NCBI RefSeq assembly: GCF_003946275.1
Contig: NZ_RHNQ01000016.1
Span: 1 to 42,912, forward strand
Source of the DNA: Loigolactobacillus backii
Lineage (GTDB): Bacteria > Bacillota > Bacilli > Lactobacillales > Lactobacillaceae
Length of the DNA stretch: 42,912 bases
Reading direction: 5' to 3'
In this document: in pieces, positions 35,637 through 42,912 of the stretch
How the letters are laid out: each line of letters starts with the position of its first letter
How positions within the stretch are numbered: the stretch's first letter is position 1
The notes under the pieces: model-generated
What the model saw: the letters and a program-made list of their open reading frames with translations, nothing else
Told to the model about the DNA's origin: nothing
Database searches by the model: none
Translations under genes and position numbers: made by a program

Positions 35637-36053
35637 TTACCGCATGGCCTTGAAAACTTCGCGCACAATTATCGGGAGAAACCAAGTTAACCAACCACCA
35701 ATCGCAAAAATCACCCACCAATAACTGGCCATAAATTCCCAAAAATTAGTTGGTCGCTTATGTTTATAAACACCAGTAGTCGGATTAACAACGTAATCAT
35801 TATTACTGGCCTCAACTTTCTCTGAATTCACGTTCTTTTTGGATTGTTCTTGTCCCAAAATTAATTCATCTAATCCAACATCTAAGATATCGGCCAACAA
35901 AACTAAATTGGTTAAATCAGGTGTGGCATCCTTACTCTCCCAGCGTGAAACTGCTTGCCGAGAAATATAGAGCTTTGCCGCAATATTATCCTGTGATAGT
36001 CCCTTTTCTTTCCGTAACTTTCTAAGCTGTTGCGCAAATACGACTGTTGTCAT
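35637..36053 (-). CDS. XRE-family regulator with C-terminal membrane segment
   Basis: A 138-residue protein. Residues 1-65 form a Cro/C1-type helix-turn-helix (LRKLRKEKGLSQDNIAAKLYISRQAVSRWE pattern). A linker follows, then one or two hydrophobic segments near 105-132. Such membrane-tethered XRE proteins are common in lactobacilli; targets are unknown. A GGGAGG site precedes the ATG. It has no partner gene on its strand, and its terminator is not clear. Confidence 0.82.
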   Translation of the reverse strand: MTTVVFAQQLRKLRKEKGLSQDNIAAKLYISRQAVSRWESKDATPDLTNLVLLADILDVGLDELILGQEQSKKNVNSEKVEASNNDYVVNPTTGVYKHKRPTNFWEFMASYWWVIFAIGGWLTWFLPIIVREVFKAMR

Positions 36054-36434
36054 AAGATCCTCCCTGCCTTCTTTGAATTACATTTAGTATGCCAACAGAA
36101 TTCACCAATAACAAGAAAATATTCCGTGCTTTAGGGCAACTAGAAACTGGAAATTGCGCAATTATTAGTTGCGTTTCCTGTTATAACAGTGTTCTTAACT
36201 GATCACTAAAGGGTAAATTATGTAGGCCATTAAACTAGATCACTAAAATGAGTCCACTTTAAAACACAAAAAACTGGAAACAAAAAATTCTGTCTCCAGT
36301 AGTTGGCCTATTCTAAATAGATATTTAGTAACAATGAATGACATAACTAGGCCGTGTTTGGGAAATACTTTTAGTAGTATTACTAATTTAATGTAAACGC
36401 GCCTAGCCACTGCCATTCAATATTAAATTACGCT
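36054..36434. other. Spacer with rarA terminator and M-like arm
   Basis: Bases 36266-36300 form the rarA terminator on the minus strand (ACTGGAGAC/GTTTCCAGT then TTTTT). Bases about 36352-36405 (GTGTTTGGGAAATAC, then TTTAATGTAAACGCGCC) resemble the conserved left arm of M elements at 15345 and 34261. No ORF was seen. Confidence 0.5.
36266..36300 (-). terminator. Terminator of rarA
   Basis: On the minus strand ACTGGAGAC pairs with GTTTCCAGT around a T-rich loop and is followed by TTTTT. It lies about 135 bases beyond the rarA stop, so the transcript has a long tail. Confidence 0.65.
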
Positions 36435-37778
36435 TTATTCATCATGTTCGGCGTGCCAAGCCTTAATTTGTTCTAGGCGCTGTTTTACTTTTGCCTCAGA
36501 ACCCTCGGTCGTCGGCTGATAATAATGGCGATCACGCAATGAATCAGGCATTGTACGCATAGTGGTTAATTTATCCTTGGCATCATGGGCGTACTGATAA
36601 CCGGCGCCATAATCCAGGTCTTTCATGAGCTTCGTTGGTGCATTCCGAATTTGTAGCGGCACCGGCTCACTTAAATGATGTAAAGCATCGTCCTTTGCGG
36701 CCTCATACGCCGTGTACAGTGCATTCGATTTCGGCGCTAGTGCTAAATAAGTAACAGCATGGGTTAAATGAACTGTACATTCAGGCATTCCAATAAACTG
36801 GCACGCCTGAAAGGCCGCAACAGTGATCTCTAAGGCCCGACTATCAGCCATCCCTACATCTTCACTAGCAAACCGAACTAGCCGTCTTGCAACGTATAAT
36901 GGATCTTCACCGGCTTCCAACATTCGAGCCAGCCAGTAAATTGCTGCGTCAACATCACTATTGCGCATTGACTTATGCAAGGCTGAAATTAAATTATAGT
37001 GTTCCTCGCCATGTTTATCGTAAAGTAACGATTTTTTGGCAGTAATCTGCACAACGGCCTCTTTAGTCAGTACAATTTTATCATCAGTTTGCTCACCGTT
37101 TAGAACGGCCATTTCCAAAGTATTCAGTGCCATTCGGGCATCGCCGTTAGCAAAATCCGCAATCATTGTCAGCACTTCATCACTAAGTTCAATCTGCTGT
37201 TTGCCAAAACCACGAGGATCATTAAGTGCATTTTGCAATAGCTGCTTAATATCGGCTGTCGTCAAAGCTTTTAGCACAAAAACTTTCGTGCGCGACAGCA
37301 AGGCCGAATTAATTTCAAATGACGGATTTTCTGTTGTGGCACCAATTAAAGTGATGCTCCCCTTTTCAACGTAAGGTAAAAAAGCGTCCTGCTGCGCCTT
37401 ATTAAAACGGTGAATTTCATCTAAGAATAAGATTGTCTTTTCGCCGTATTGCTGGTTTTCGTCTGCCTGTTTCATCACTTTTTTTATATCCTTAATGCCG
37501 GTTGTCACTGCACTAAAAGTAATAAAAGTGGCTTTGGTCCGCCGCGCAATAATTCGTGCCAACGTCGTTTTTCCAACACCTGGTGGTCCCCAAAAAATCA
37601 TTGAGGTCACTTGATCATGGTCAATCAACTGGCGAAGAACCTTCCCTGGGCCAAGCAATTGCTGCTGACCAACAAAGTTATCTAAATTAGTCGGTCGGAC
37701 ACGATTAGCTAGCGGTTGATTTTTTTCATTTTGATTAAATAATGATTCTTGTTCGATCTTGCTCAGATCCTTTCTCAC
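36435..37778 (-). CDS. rarA: Replication-associated recombination protein A (RarA/MgsA AAA+ ATPase)
   Basis: A 447-residue clamp-loader-like ATPase acting at stalled replication forks. NQPLANRVRPTNLDNFVGQ (20-38) is the family N-terminus, Walker A is GPPGVGKTT (64-72), Walker B is FLDEIHRFN (about 117-125), then a sensor and arginine finger, and a C-terminal tetramerisation domain (KSMRNSDVDAAIYWLARML). The open frame begins at a GTG (37778) without a good ribosome site. AAAGGA lies just inside it, about ten bases before the ATC of IEQESLF, so the real start may be a little downstream and non-standard. It is monocistronic. Confidence 0.93.
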   Translation of the reverse strand: MRKDLSKIEQESLFNQNEKNQPLANRVRPTNLDNFVGQQQLLGPGKVLRQLIDHDQVTSMIFWGPPGVGKTTLARIIARRTKATFITFSAVTTGIKDIKKVMKQADENQQYGEKTILFLDEIHRFNKAQQDAFLPYVEKGSITLIGATTENPSFEINSALLSRTKVFVLKALTTADIKQLLQNALNDPRGFGKQQIELSDEVLTMIADFANGDARMALNTLEMAVLNGEQTDDKIVLTKEAVVQITAKKSLLYDKHGEEHYNLISALHKSMRNSDVDAAIYWLARMLEAGEDPLYVARRLVRFASEDVGMADSRALEITVAAFQACQFIGMPECTVHLTHAVTYLALAPKSNALYTAYEAAKDDALHHLSEPVPLQIRNAPTKLMKDLDYGAGYQYAHDAKDKLTTMRTMPDSLRDRHYYQPTTEGSEAKVKQRLEQIKAWHAEHDE

Positions 37779-37985
37779 TTTTACCAGTCAACCTAACTAT
37801 TAACGAACAAATCACGATCACCCTTATCATACCAACTATTGGCCGCGACAGATAGTCATAGGTAGCGTAGCCGAAAAATAGGTATAAAAAATAAGCTACT
37901 CGGCCCTGGGCATAGCAACAGTATTCGAAAGACAAATAAAGGCCGCAACATAAATTACCTACGTTACGGCTTTAAATAATATTAT

Positions 37986-39005
37986 TTAAAATAGTGACTT
38001 ACTGACAACAATCATGAGGGTTAACAAAATAACGGAAGTGCACGTAGCCGAAATTAGTGCGTTGCGACCACGATGTAAGATGACGTTGAAATTAACACTC
38101 ATTCCCAGAGCAGCCATTGCCATTCCTAAAACTAGATAGGCCAGTTTAACCAACCAGGCCAATGCAGTTGCACCAAGTGGTACGAAAGTTCCAAGCACAC
38201 TAGCGATAATAAAACCAAGCATAAACCACGGAATAGGTAATTTTTGAGAGCCCGAATTTTGGCGCCGATTAATCTTTTTTTGATACCAAATTCCGATAAT
38301 TAATGCCGCTGGAGCTAACATTAGCACCCGTGATAACTTGGTAATAATTGCCGTGTCCAAACTAACTGGACCATTAGACCCACCCGCTGCAACTGCATGG
38401 GCAATCTCATGTAGTGAACCGCCTGTCAACACACCAAATTGAGTTGGCGTCATCTGGAGCAATGGTCGAATACCGATTTCAATTAAAGTGAAGACTGTTC
38501 CCAAGATAGCAACGATCGCTACTGCTAAAACTTCATCTTCTCGTTTCTTTTCTTCTTGACCGGCCGGAACTTGAATTTGTGGTGAGATTCCCATTATTGC
38601 GGCCGCTCCACAGATGCCAGTCCCACTGGCCGCTAAGATTGCAAGTTGCGGTTCAACGCCCATCTTACGAGCAATATTATAACCGATGGTGATGGTACAA
38701 GTCACAATAATGGCTGCTAATAAAATAGTTTTGACTCCTGCATGTGCCAAGTCAATTAGGTTTAATTTAAACCCTAACAAAATAATACCAAGTCGTAAAA
38801 ATTTATTTGAAATAAAACCAATTCCCGACTTGGCCCGGATGATCGTCGGTTGATGAAGCTGCATTAACATTCCCAAAATTAATGCGATCACTAACGCACC
38901 AATCACATTTAAGTAAGGCAATCCACCTAATAGCGTTCCCAAAATTGAACAGATCAACGTTAATAACGCCGCTAAATAAAAACTACGTGTTTTCAATATA
39001 GTCAT
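37986..39005 (-). CDS. YeiH/UPF0324-family putative sulfate/anion exporter
   Basis: A 339-residue protein with about ten membrane helices. Family signatures are LRLGIILLGFKLNL (about 71-84), the GTGICGAAAIMG motif (about 127-138) and GGSLHEIAHAVAAG (about 195-208). The YeiH group is annotated as putative sulfate exporters; the substrate is unproven. It is divergent from a LysR-type gene with a 126-base shared spacer, the same arrangement as yeiH with yeiE in enterobacteria. It starts at an ATG. The 207-base gap to rarA holds no clear gene. Confidence 0.85.
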   Translation of the reverse strand: MTILKTRSFYLAALLTLICSILGTLLGGLPYLNVIGALVIALILGMLMQLHQPTIIRAKSGIGFISNKFLRLGIILLGFKLNLIDLAHAGVKTILLAAIIVTCTITIGYNIARKMGVEPQLAILAASGTGICGAAAIMGISPQIQVPAGQEEKKREDEVLAVAIVAILGTVFTLIEIGIRPLLQMTPTQFGVLTGGSLHEIAHAVAAGGSNGPVSLDTAIITKLSRVLMLAPAALIIGIWYQKKINRRQNSGSQKLPIPWFMLGFIIASVLGTFVPLGATALAWLVKLAYLVLGMAMAALGMSVNFNVILHRGRNALISATCTSVILLTLMIVVSKSLF

Positions 39006-39082
39006 TTTTCTCTCCCCCTGATGTCGTCGTTTGTGCGTTATTAGCGTATCATGCTAATCAGATAAGTAAAAATTAGTATTTA

Positions 39083-39110
39083 TTGTTGTTAGATAAATTT
39101 TACTTATAAT
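39083..39110 (+). promoter_or_regulatory. Promoter of the LysR gene
   Basis: TTGTTG (39083-39088), a 16-base spacer and a perfect TATAAT (39105-39110). It lies in the divergent spacer, so LysR bound here could control both genes. Confidence 0.7.
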
Positions 39111-39131
39111 AAACGCAGGGGGAATTTTAAT

Positions 39132-40004
39132 ATGCTTGATCGCCGTTATAAAACACTGGCCGTTTTGGCCAAAACGCTTTCCTATACTAAAACAGCACAA
39201 CACCTATTTATTACCCAACCGGCCGTCTCACAGCAAATCAGCAATTTAGAACAAGAATTAGAAGTTAAATTGGTTGCCAAAAATGGCGTCCATATTCATT
39301 TAACCAGCGCCGGTGAACAATTAGTTCAATATGTTGATAGAATTTTGCTGGAAAATGAACACGTCTTGCAGCAGATTAGGACTAACTCTGAAGAACCAAT
39401 AATCAAAATTGGCGCGACGTATTCCCTCAGCACGTTCTTGTTGCCACGACTGATTAAAAATTTACTGCCCACAACGACAAAAATTCACACACTGATTGAT
39501 AATACTGCTGAAATTCTAACTGCCTTGCGCCAAGGTGAGGTTGAGTTGGGTCTTGTTGAGGGTAATTTTGATAAAAACGAGTTTGATGCAATTACTATTC
39601 AAAACGAAGAATTTATCGGTGTTACCAGTCAAAAGAATCCACTCTTGGATAAAACGACAATCACAATCGCCGACTTATTACCTGAAGTACTTTTAATTAG
39701 AGAAAGTGGTTCCGGCACAAGAGCCATTTTTGCTAATTGGCTGGCAACCCAAAATTATCAAATTAATGAGTTTAATCAACAGATTGAGATTGCCAATCCA
39801 ACAACAATCATTGAGTTACTAAAAAGTGACGTTGGGATTAGTTTTATGTACAAATCGCTTATCAAGTCAGAATTAGATAAAAGCACACTGGTGGAATTAC
39901 CCCTAGACGGTTTTAAAATTACTCATCCAATTAATTTAATCTTTTTAAAAGAGAGCTATTTTGCAAAATATTATACGGAAATTGCAAAAAAATTAAGTAA
40001 CTAA
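39132..40004 (+). CDS. LysR-family regulator divergent from the YeiH exporter
   Basis: A 290-residue protein. The N-terminal winged helix (about 1-60, with a TKTAQHLFITQPAVSQQISNLE-type recognition helix) and a periplasmic-binding-like effector domain (about 88-290) are normal. The gene context with YeiH matches YeiE-type regulators, which respond to oxidised sulfur compounds in enterobacteria; here that is inference. The ATG follows an AGGGGGA site. It is followed by a strong bidirectional terminator. Confidence 0.9.
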   Translation: MLDRRYKTLAVLAKTLSYTKTAQHLFITQPAVSQQISNLEQELEVKLVAKNGVHIHLTSAGEQLVQYVDRILLENEHVLQQIRTNSEEPIIKIGATYSLSTFLLPRLIKNLLPTTTKIHTLIDNTAEILTALRQGEVELGLVEGNFDKNEFDAITIQNEEFIGVTSQKNPLLDKTTITIADLLPEVLLIRESGSGTRAIFANWLATQNYQINEFNQQIEIANPTTIIELLKSDVGISFMYKSLIKSELDKSTLVELPLDGFKITHPINLIFLKESYFAKYYTEIAKKLSN

Positions 40005-40060
40005 CATTAAGCACTTACCCAACGAATCTCGGCACGTTAACGACTTAATATTCCAATAAA

Positions 40061-40167
40061 AAAAGTGGGCTAAAAGGTAGCAACTTGTCAGAAGCACTCC
40101 GCTCACCAAATCAATCAACGATCTGGTCAGTGTGTCATTCATAAAGTCTACCTTTTAGCCCGCTTTT
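40061..40167. terminator. Long-arm bidirectional terminator
   Basis: AAAAGTGGGCTAAAAGGTAG (40061-40080) pairs with CTACCTTTTAGCCCGCTTTT (40148-40167) with one mismatch around a 67-base loop. A and T runs at both ends allow use by the LysR gene and by the Spx gene. Confidence 0.85.
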
Positions 40168-40175
40168 GGTTTGTT

Positions 40176-40577
40176 TTAAATCGCCAAGCGTGAACGTACT
40201 TTTAACATTTCCATTTTTCGGGTTTCCCGCGGTAAGAACCGACGAATTTCTTCATCATTATAGCCAACTTGCAATCGTTTCTCATCAAACATAATCGGCC
40301 GTTTGAGTAAATCCGGGTGCTGCGAAATGAGCTCAATCAACTTACTAGTTGAGATCTCATCTAGATCAACGTTAAGTTTCTTGAAGATCTTAGCACGTGT
40401 TGATACAATATCTTCCGACCCATTTTCGGTCAGACGCAGCAGACGTTTCACTTCATCCTGAGTTAACGGTTGCGCAATAATATTACGTTCCGTAAAAGGA
40501 ATCTTGTGATCAGTAAACCATGCACGCGCTTTACGGCTAGATGCATTGCTTGATGACGTATAAAGTTGAACAGTCAT
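40176..40577 (-). CDS. Spx/ArsC-family regulator lacking the CXXC redox switch
   Basis: A 133-residue protein of Spx length. The fold and the RNA-polymerase-contact features are kept: SRKARAWF after the active loop, ERNIIAQPLT, a TENGSEDIVSTRAK region, and the Spx-specific RPIMFDEKRLQVGYNDEEIRRFLPR stretch. The N-terminal CXXC that senses disulfide stress is replaced: YTSSSNASSRKAR has Asn 11 and Ser 14 where the two cysteines should be. It would bind the alpha subunit but could not be switched by thiol oxidation. It starts at an ATG preceded by AAAGGGGCG. It stands alone. Confidence 0.9.
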   Translation of the reverse strand: MTVQLYTSSSNASSRKARAWFTDHKIPFTERNIIAQPLTQDEVKRLLRLTENGSEDIVSTRAKIFKKLNVDLDEISTSKLIELISQHPDLLKRPIMFDEKRLQVGYNDEEIRRFLPRETRKMEMLKVRSRLAI

Positions 40578-41016
40578 TTTAAACGCCCCTTTGTCAGTTT
40601 AGATTAACAAACTAAAACTACTTTATGAATTAGATAAAGCCTGTTTTAGCCTGCTTACTATATGTAAGTATAACATTTACTTACTAAAAAGCAATAGATT
40701 TCGGTAAGTTTGTTTTTAATTTTTCATTAAATAACTTATTTTGAAAGTGGCCCTAATTATTGTGCCAAGCCGACATTATAATTTTACTTCAGGATAAATA
40801 AAAACGATACCGGCCTGACCCGCTGGTTATTTCTCAACAACAAATAAGCGATATAACCTTAAATAGTTTGTTCGTGCTCCTGGCAATCTGGCCTGCAGAA
40901 CAAGGTCCGTATGAACACTAAATGAAACAACTCTCATTTAAATTTGACTTAAAAATGTCATCAGCTTACTATTTTAGCAGTTGGGTTTCGAATAAAAATA
41001 ATTATGGGGGAAACAA
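40578..41016 (+). promoter_or_regulatory. Spacer with promoter of the TetR gene
   Basis: TTGACT (40944-40949), a 17-base spacer and TACTAT (40967-40972) form the promoter of the downstream regulator. TGAC and GTCA lie inverted within it, a possible small operator. The rest of the 439-base spacer shows no ORF or repeat. Confidence 0.55.
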
Positions 41017-41601
41017 ATGGGTTTACGTGAACGGAAAAAGGCAGAAAAGCGACAAGAAATCGCAGAGAATGGCCTAAAATTATTTAAAGAAAACGGCTTT
41101 GCCAACGTTACAGTGGCGCAAATTGCTGCAACGGCTAGTATTGCACCAAAAACACTTTTTACCTATTTTAAGACCAAGGACGACATCGTTTTTTATAATG
41201 AGGACGAATTGCTTTCACTAATCAGACACCTTATTCAGCAGCAAACCTCAATTGGTAATATTTGGCCGGCCTACCAAACGACGCTGATCCATCTAGCATC
41301 TCAAGGTGATCTTTGGCGTGATATGAACCAACTAATTAAATTAGTGGTAACCAATGAAACCTTGCAAGGACGCCTACTTAAAATGTGGTCAGCTTATGAA
41401 CAAACTATCGCTGATACTATTTTGGCCAAACACTTAACTGACCACGTTACTGCCTATATTTTTGCCAATCAGCTCGTTATGCCGCTGCGGTTTTTATTTA
41501 CGCAGGACATCCCCACCGCTCAAGAATGGCAAACATCAACTATTCAACTACTAAACAACATTAATCATACCCAATCGTTGTTAGTTAACGAATTTAACTA
41601 G
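41017..41601 (+). CDS. TetR/AcrR-family regulator
   Basis: A 194-residue protein. The N-terminal HTH (about 10-57, with VTVAQIAATASIAPKTLFTYFKTK) is typical. Its recognition helix with APKTLFTYF resembles that of AcrR-like regulators of drug pumps. The C-terminal domain is not assigned. The ATG follows GGGGGAA. No target gene is adjacent: an R repeat and an IS element follow, so a former partner may have been displaced. Confidence 0.88.
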   Translation: MGLRERKKAEKRQEIAENGLKLFKENGFANVTVAQIAATASIAPKTLFTYFKTKDDIVFYNEDELLSLIRHLIQQQTSIGNIWPAYQTTLIHLASQGDLWRDMNQLIKLVVTNETLQGRLLKMWSAYEQTIADTILAKHLTDHVTAYIFANQLVMPLRFLFTQDIPTAQEWQTSTIQLLNNINHTQSLLVNEFN

Positions 41602-41630
41602 GAAATATTTGGGAAAGAATAAAGGAAGAA

Positions 41631-41810
41631 GGGAGTGGACAAAAGTCTGTTTTGGGGTTCACTGTGTAACGCAAGCCAATCCAATACCCGTACTATGGTT
41701 ATTGGATTGGCGGTAGTAGTTAGGCATGTGAACTCAGACTTTTGGCGCACGTTCTAGAATAACGTTCGGAAACAATAAGAGGCTAGGACTTTTGTCCCGG
41801 CTTTTTCCTT
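41631..41810 (+). terminator. R-family repeat with hairpin insert and terminator
   Basis: Flanks GTGGACAAAAGTCTGTTTTGG and GCGCACGTTCTAGAATAACG match the R copy at 35302. Between TAACGCAAG and GGCATGTGAACTCAGAC an 11-bp-plus hairpin CCAATCCAATA/TATTGGATTGG (41676-41710) is inserted, related to the one at 17471-17509. The right end GGCTAGGACTTTTGTCCCGGC with a T run is a terminator for the TetR gene. Bases 41811-42038 hold a hairpin GTTCGACTAC/GTAGCCGAAC (about 41948-41974) but no ORF. Confidence 0.75.
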
Positions 41811-42038
41811 TATTTTATGGTCGAATAATTTACATAACTATTTACGGATACTCCCCTTGTGTACTTAATTTCATTAAATAGTTTAACGCAATACTGGATT
41901 GTAAACCCTTTATTTTTCAGATAAATATAAAATAAGAATATATCGGTCTTGTTCGACTACAATGTGTAGCCGAACGTACTGTTTGGTGCTAAAATATAAA
42001 ATAAAGTAGTAAGAGTAGACAAGAAGATTGAGGGATTA

Positions 42039-42071
42039 ATGTTGGATTTAAAATTATTACATCAACCCTGA
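42039..42071 (+). pseudogene. 5' remnant of a gene cut by the IS element
   Basis: A ribosome-site-like GAGGGA lies three bases before an ATG that encodes MLDLKLLHQ and then stops inside the CCCTGA that looks like the IS border. The MLD-K-L pattern resembles the N-terminus of seryl-tRNA synthetases, but nine residues cannot prove it. No T-box motif was seen upstream. Confidence 0.35.
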
Positions 42072-42094
42072 ATTACTCACCATAAGTTCTCCAA

Positions 42095-42140
42095 GTACAG
42101 TGTCACCCCGTTATCATGGGCGGTACTGTGTTTTTTATTT
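42095..42140 (+). terminator. Terminator inside the IS left end
   Basis: ACAGT...CCCC pairs with GGGG-like...ACTGT around TTATCAT, followed by a TTTTTTATTTTT run. It would stop read-through from outside into the transposase gene. Confidence 0.65.
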
Positions 42141-42231
42141 TTCACCTTTTTAGTGCAGAAAAAGAACCTCCGATTTGGTATAGTTGATTCACCACAAGTC
42201 AGCTATCCACCAAAAGAAAGAGGTCCTTCTC

Positions 42232-42912
42232 ATGGCAACTTTACCGGAAAAACGAGTTAATTTCAATCCTAAATTACATATTTCGCACACTGGTGGTGAA
42301 CTTTCCACTGATGCTGGGCTAGTGTTGGTCAAAGAATTAATGGCGCAACTCAATTTCACGACCTTAGCGTATCAATTAGTCCATTTTGATGACCAGCGCC
42401 ATTACGCTCGTTACAGCAACGTTAGTCTACTAGAACAGGTCGTGCTGCAGTTGATCGCCGGTTACCCGGCCGATCTAGCTGCCACCAGTTTGCGCAATGA
42501 CCCCACATTTAAATTACTATTGGCACAACCGCAATTGGCCTCACAACCGTCATTATCCCGTTTTTGGCAACGCTGTGACGAGCAGACCATCACCTCATTA
42601 CAAACGTTGAATCAAGCATTGCTTGACCAAGCGTGGACTGGCGCCAAGCAACAACAGCTGATCCTCGATATTGACTCGACTCACGCCGATACTCATGGTC
42701 ATCAGGAAAAAACGGCCTTTAATGCGCATTACGGTACCACGGGTTACCATCCGCTGGTCGCTTTTGACGGGCAAACGGGCCACTGTTTAAAGGCTCAATT
42801 GCGCCCAGGTAATGTTTATACCAGTACGGATATTGCCCCCTTTATCACACCACTACTACAGCACTATCATCAAGTCAAACCGAACGCTGATATCTTGGTC
42901 CGCGGGGATAGT
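42232..42912 (+). CDS. IS1380-family transposase (incomplete at window end)
   Basis: Open to the last base (227 codons visible), starting at an ATG after an AGAGGTCC-type site. The start NFNPKLHISHTGGELSTDAGLVLVKEL is the family N-terminus with the GG-STDAG motif. The DDE core begins with LILDIDSTHADTHGHQE (first Asp) and continues to ILVRGDS (second Asp) at the window edge. The remaining third, with the final Glu, is outside, so intactness cannot be judged. Confidence 0.88.
   Translation, partial: MATLPEKRVNFNPKLHISHTGGELSTDAGLVLVKELMAQLNFTTLAYQLVHFDDQRHYARYSNVSLLEQVVLQLIAGYPADLAATSLRNDPTFKLLLAQPQLASQPSLSRFWQRCDEQTITSLQTLNQALLDQAWTGAKQQQLILDIDSTHADTHGHQEKTAFNAHYGTTGYHPLVAFDGQTGHCLKAQLRPGNVYTSTDIAPFITPLLQHYHQVKPNADILVRGDS

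Larger units (their letters stand above)
42066..42912 (+). mobile_element. IS1380-family insertion sequence, left part
   Basis: The transposase is of the IS1380 type and the element runs off the window. The left end is placed near CCCTGAATTACTCACC (42066 onward) because the interrupted ORF stops there; the exact border is uncertain. A terminator hairpin (42097-42140) lies inside the left end. GC content is visibly higher than in the flanks, as for a recently acquired element. Confidence 0.75.

Noticed and set aside
37757-37778. ATC start for rarA as a confirmed oddity
   Set aside because: AAAGGA is well placed for ATC, but a GTG seven codons earlier is available, so a non-standard start is not required.

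Overview
The window is 42.9 kb of low-GC Gram-positive DNA. The gene set points to the family Lactobacillaceae: DUF915 lipase-like hydrolases, TagE-type glycosyltransferase pairs, Spx, YueI, a GatD amidotransferase, T-box leaders, strong GGAGG ribosome sites and frequent GTG/TTG starts. The genus cannot be fixed from sequence alone. Most of it is ordinary chromosomal housekeeping, but the spacers are unusually rich in small repeats, and three genes carry frame disruptions.

Layout, left to right. (1) 1-5200: minus-strand surface/lipid genes (DUF915 hydrolase plus acyltransferase; membrane protein plus second DUF915 hydrolase) around a plus-strand ketopantoate-reductase-family gene that has its own promoter and T-box leader. 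(2) 5879-8248: a metal (Zn/Mn-type) ABC transporter operon whose lipoprotein gene is frameshifted, then a Bcr/CflA drug exporter and a minus-strand YueI homologue. (3) 10207-14973: a TetR regulator and a 1327-residue MMPL exporter behind a promoter with an 18-bp perfect palindrome. (4) 15096-17560: hflX, bracketed by inverted, nearly identical repeats. (5) 17582-19575: tyrA-aroK behind a T-box whose specifier region reads as Tyr. (6) 19702-26163: a P-type ATPase resembling the Na/K-ATPase branch, small proteins (DUF960-like, SHOCT), a YihY-family membrane protein with no standard start codon, and a SUKH-domain protein. (7) 26434-32484: guaB, a pentapeptide-repeat protein, a HesB-like protein and a TagE/GtfA-like glycosyltransferase pair; the first glycosyltransferase of the pair is frameshifted in an A7 tract. 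(8) 32941-35281: a solitary gatD, a zinc-ribbon membrane protein and a membrane zinc metallopeptidase frameshifted in a T7 tract. (9) 35637-41601: an XRE regulator, rarA, a YeiH-type exporter with a divergent LysR gene, an Spx paralogue without its CXXC switch, and an orphan TetR. (10) 42066-end: the left part of an IS1380-family element that appears to have cut a gene after about nine codons.

Two repeat families dominate the spacers. Family M has ends like GTGTTTGAAAA and copies of about 90-260 bp, one with an 8-bp flanking direct repeat. Family R contains GGGACAAAAGTC and CTAGAACGTGC blocks, sits at the 3' ends of genes and supplies their terminators. M copies are nested inside R copies at two places. 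No CRISPR array, tRNA, rRNA or prophage was seen. The strongest leads for something unusual are the inverted repeats around hflX, the nested repeat system, the Spx without cysteines, the glycosyltransferase pair with one degenerate active site, and the homopolymer-linked frame breaks, which may be phase variation or assembly error.
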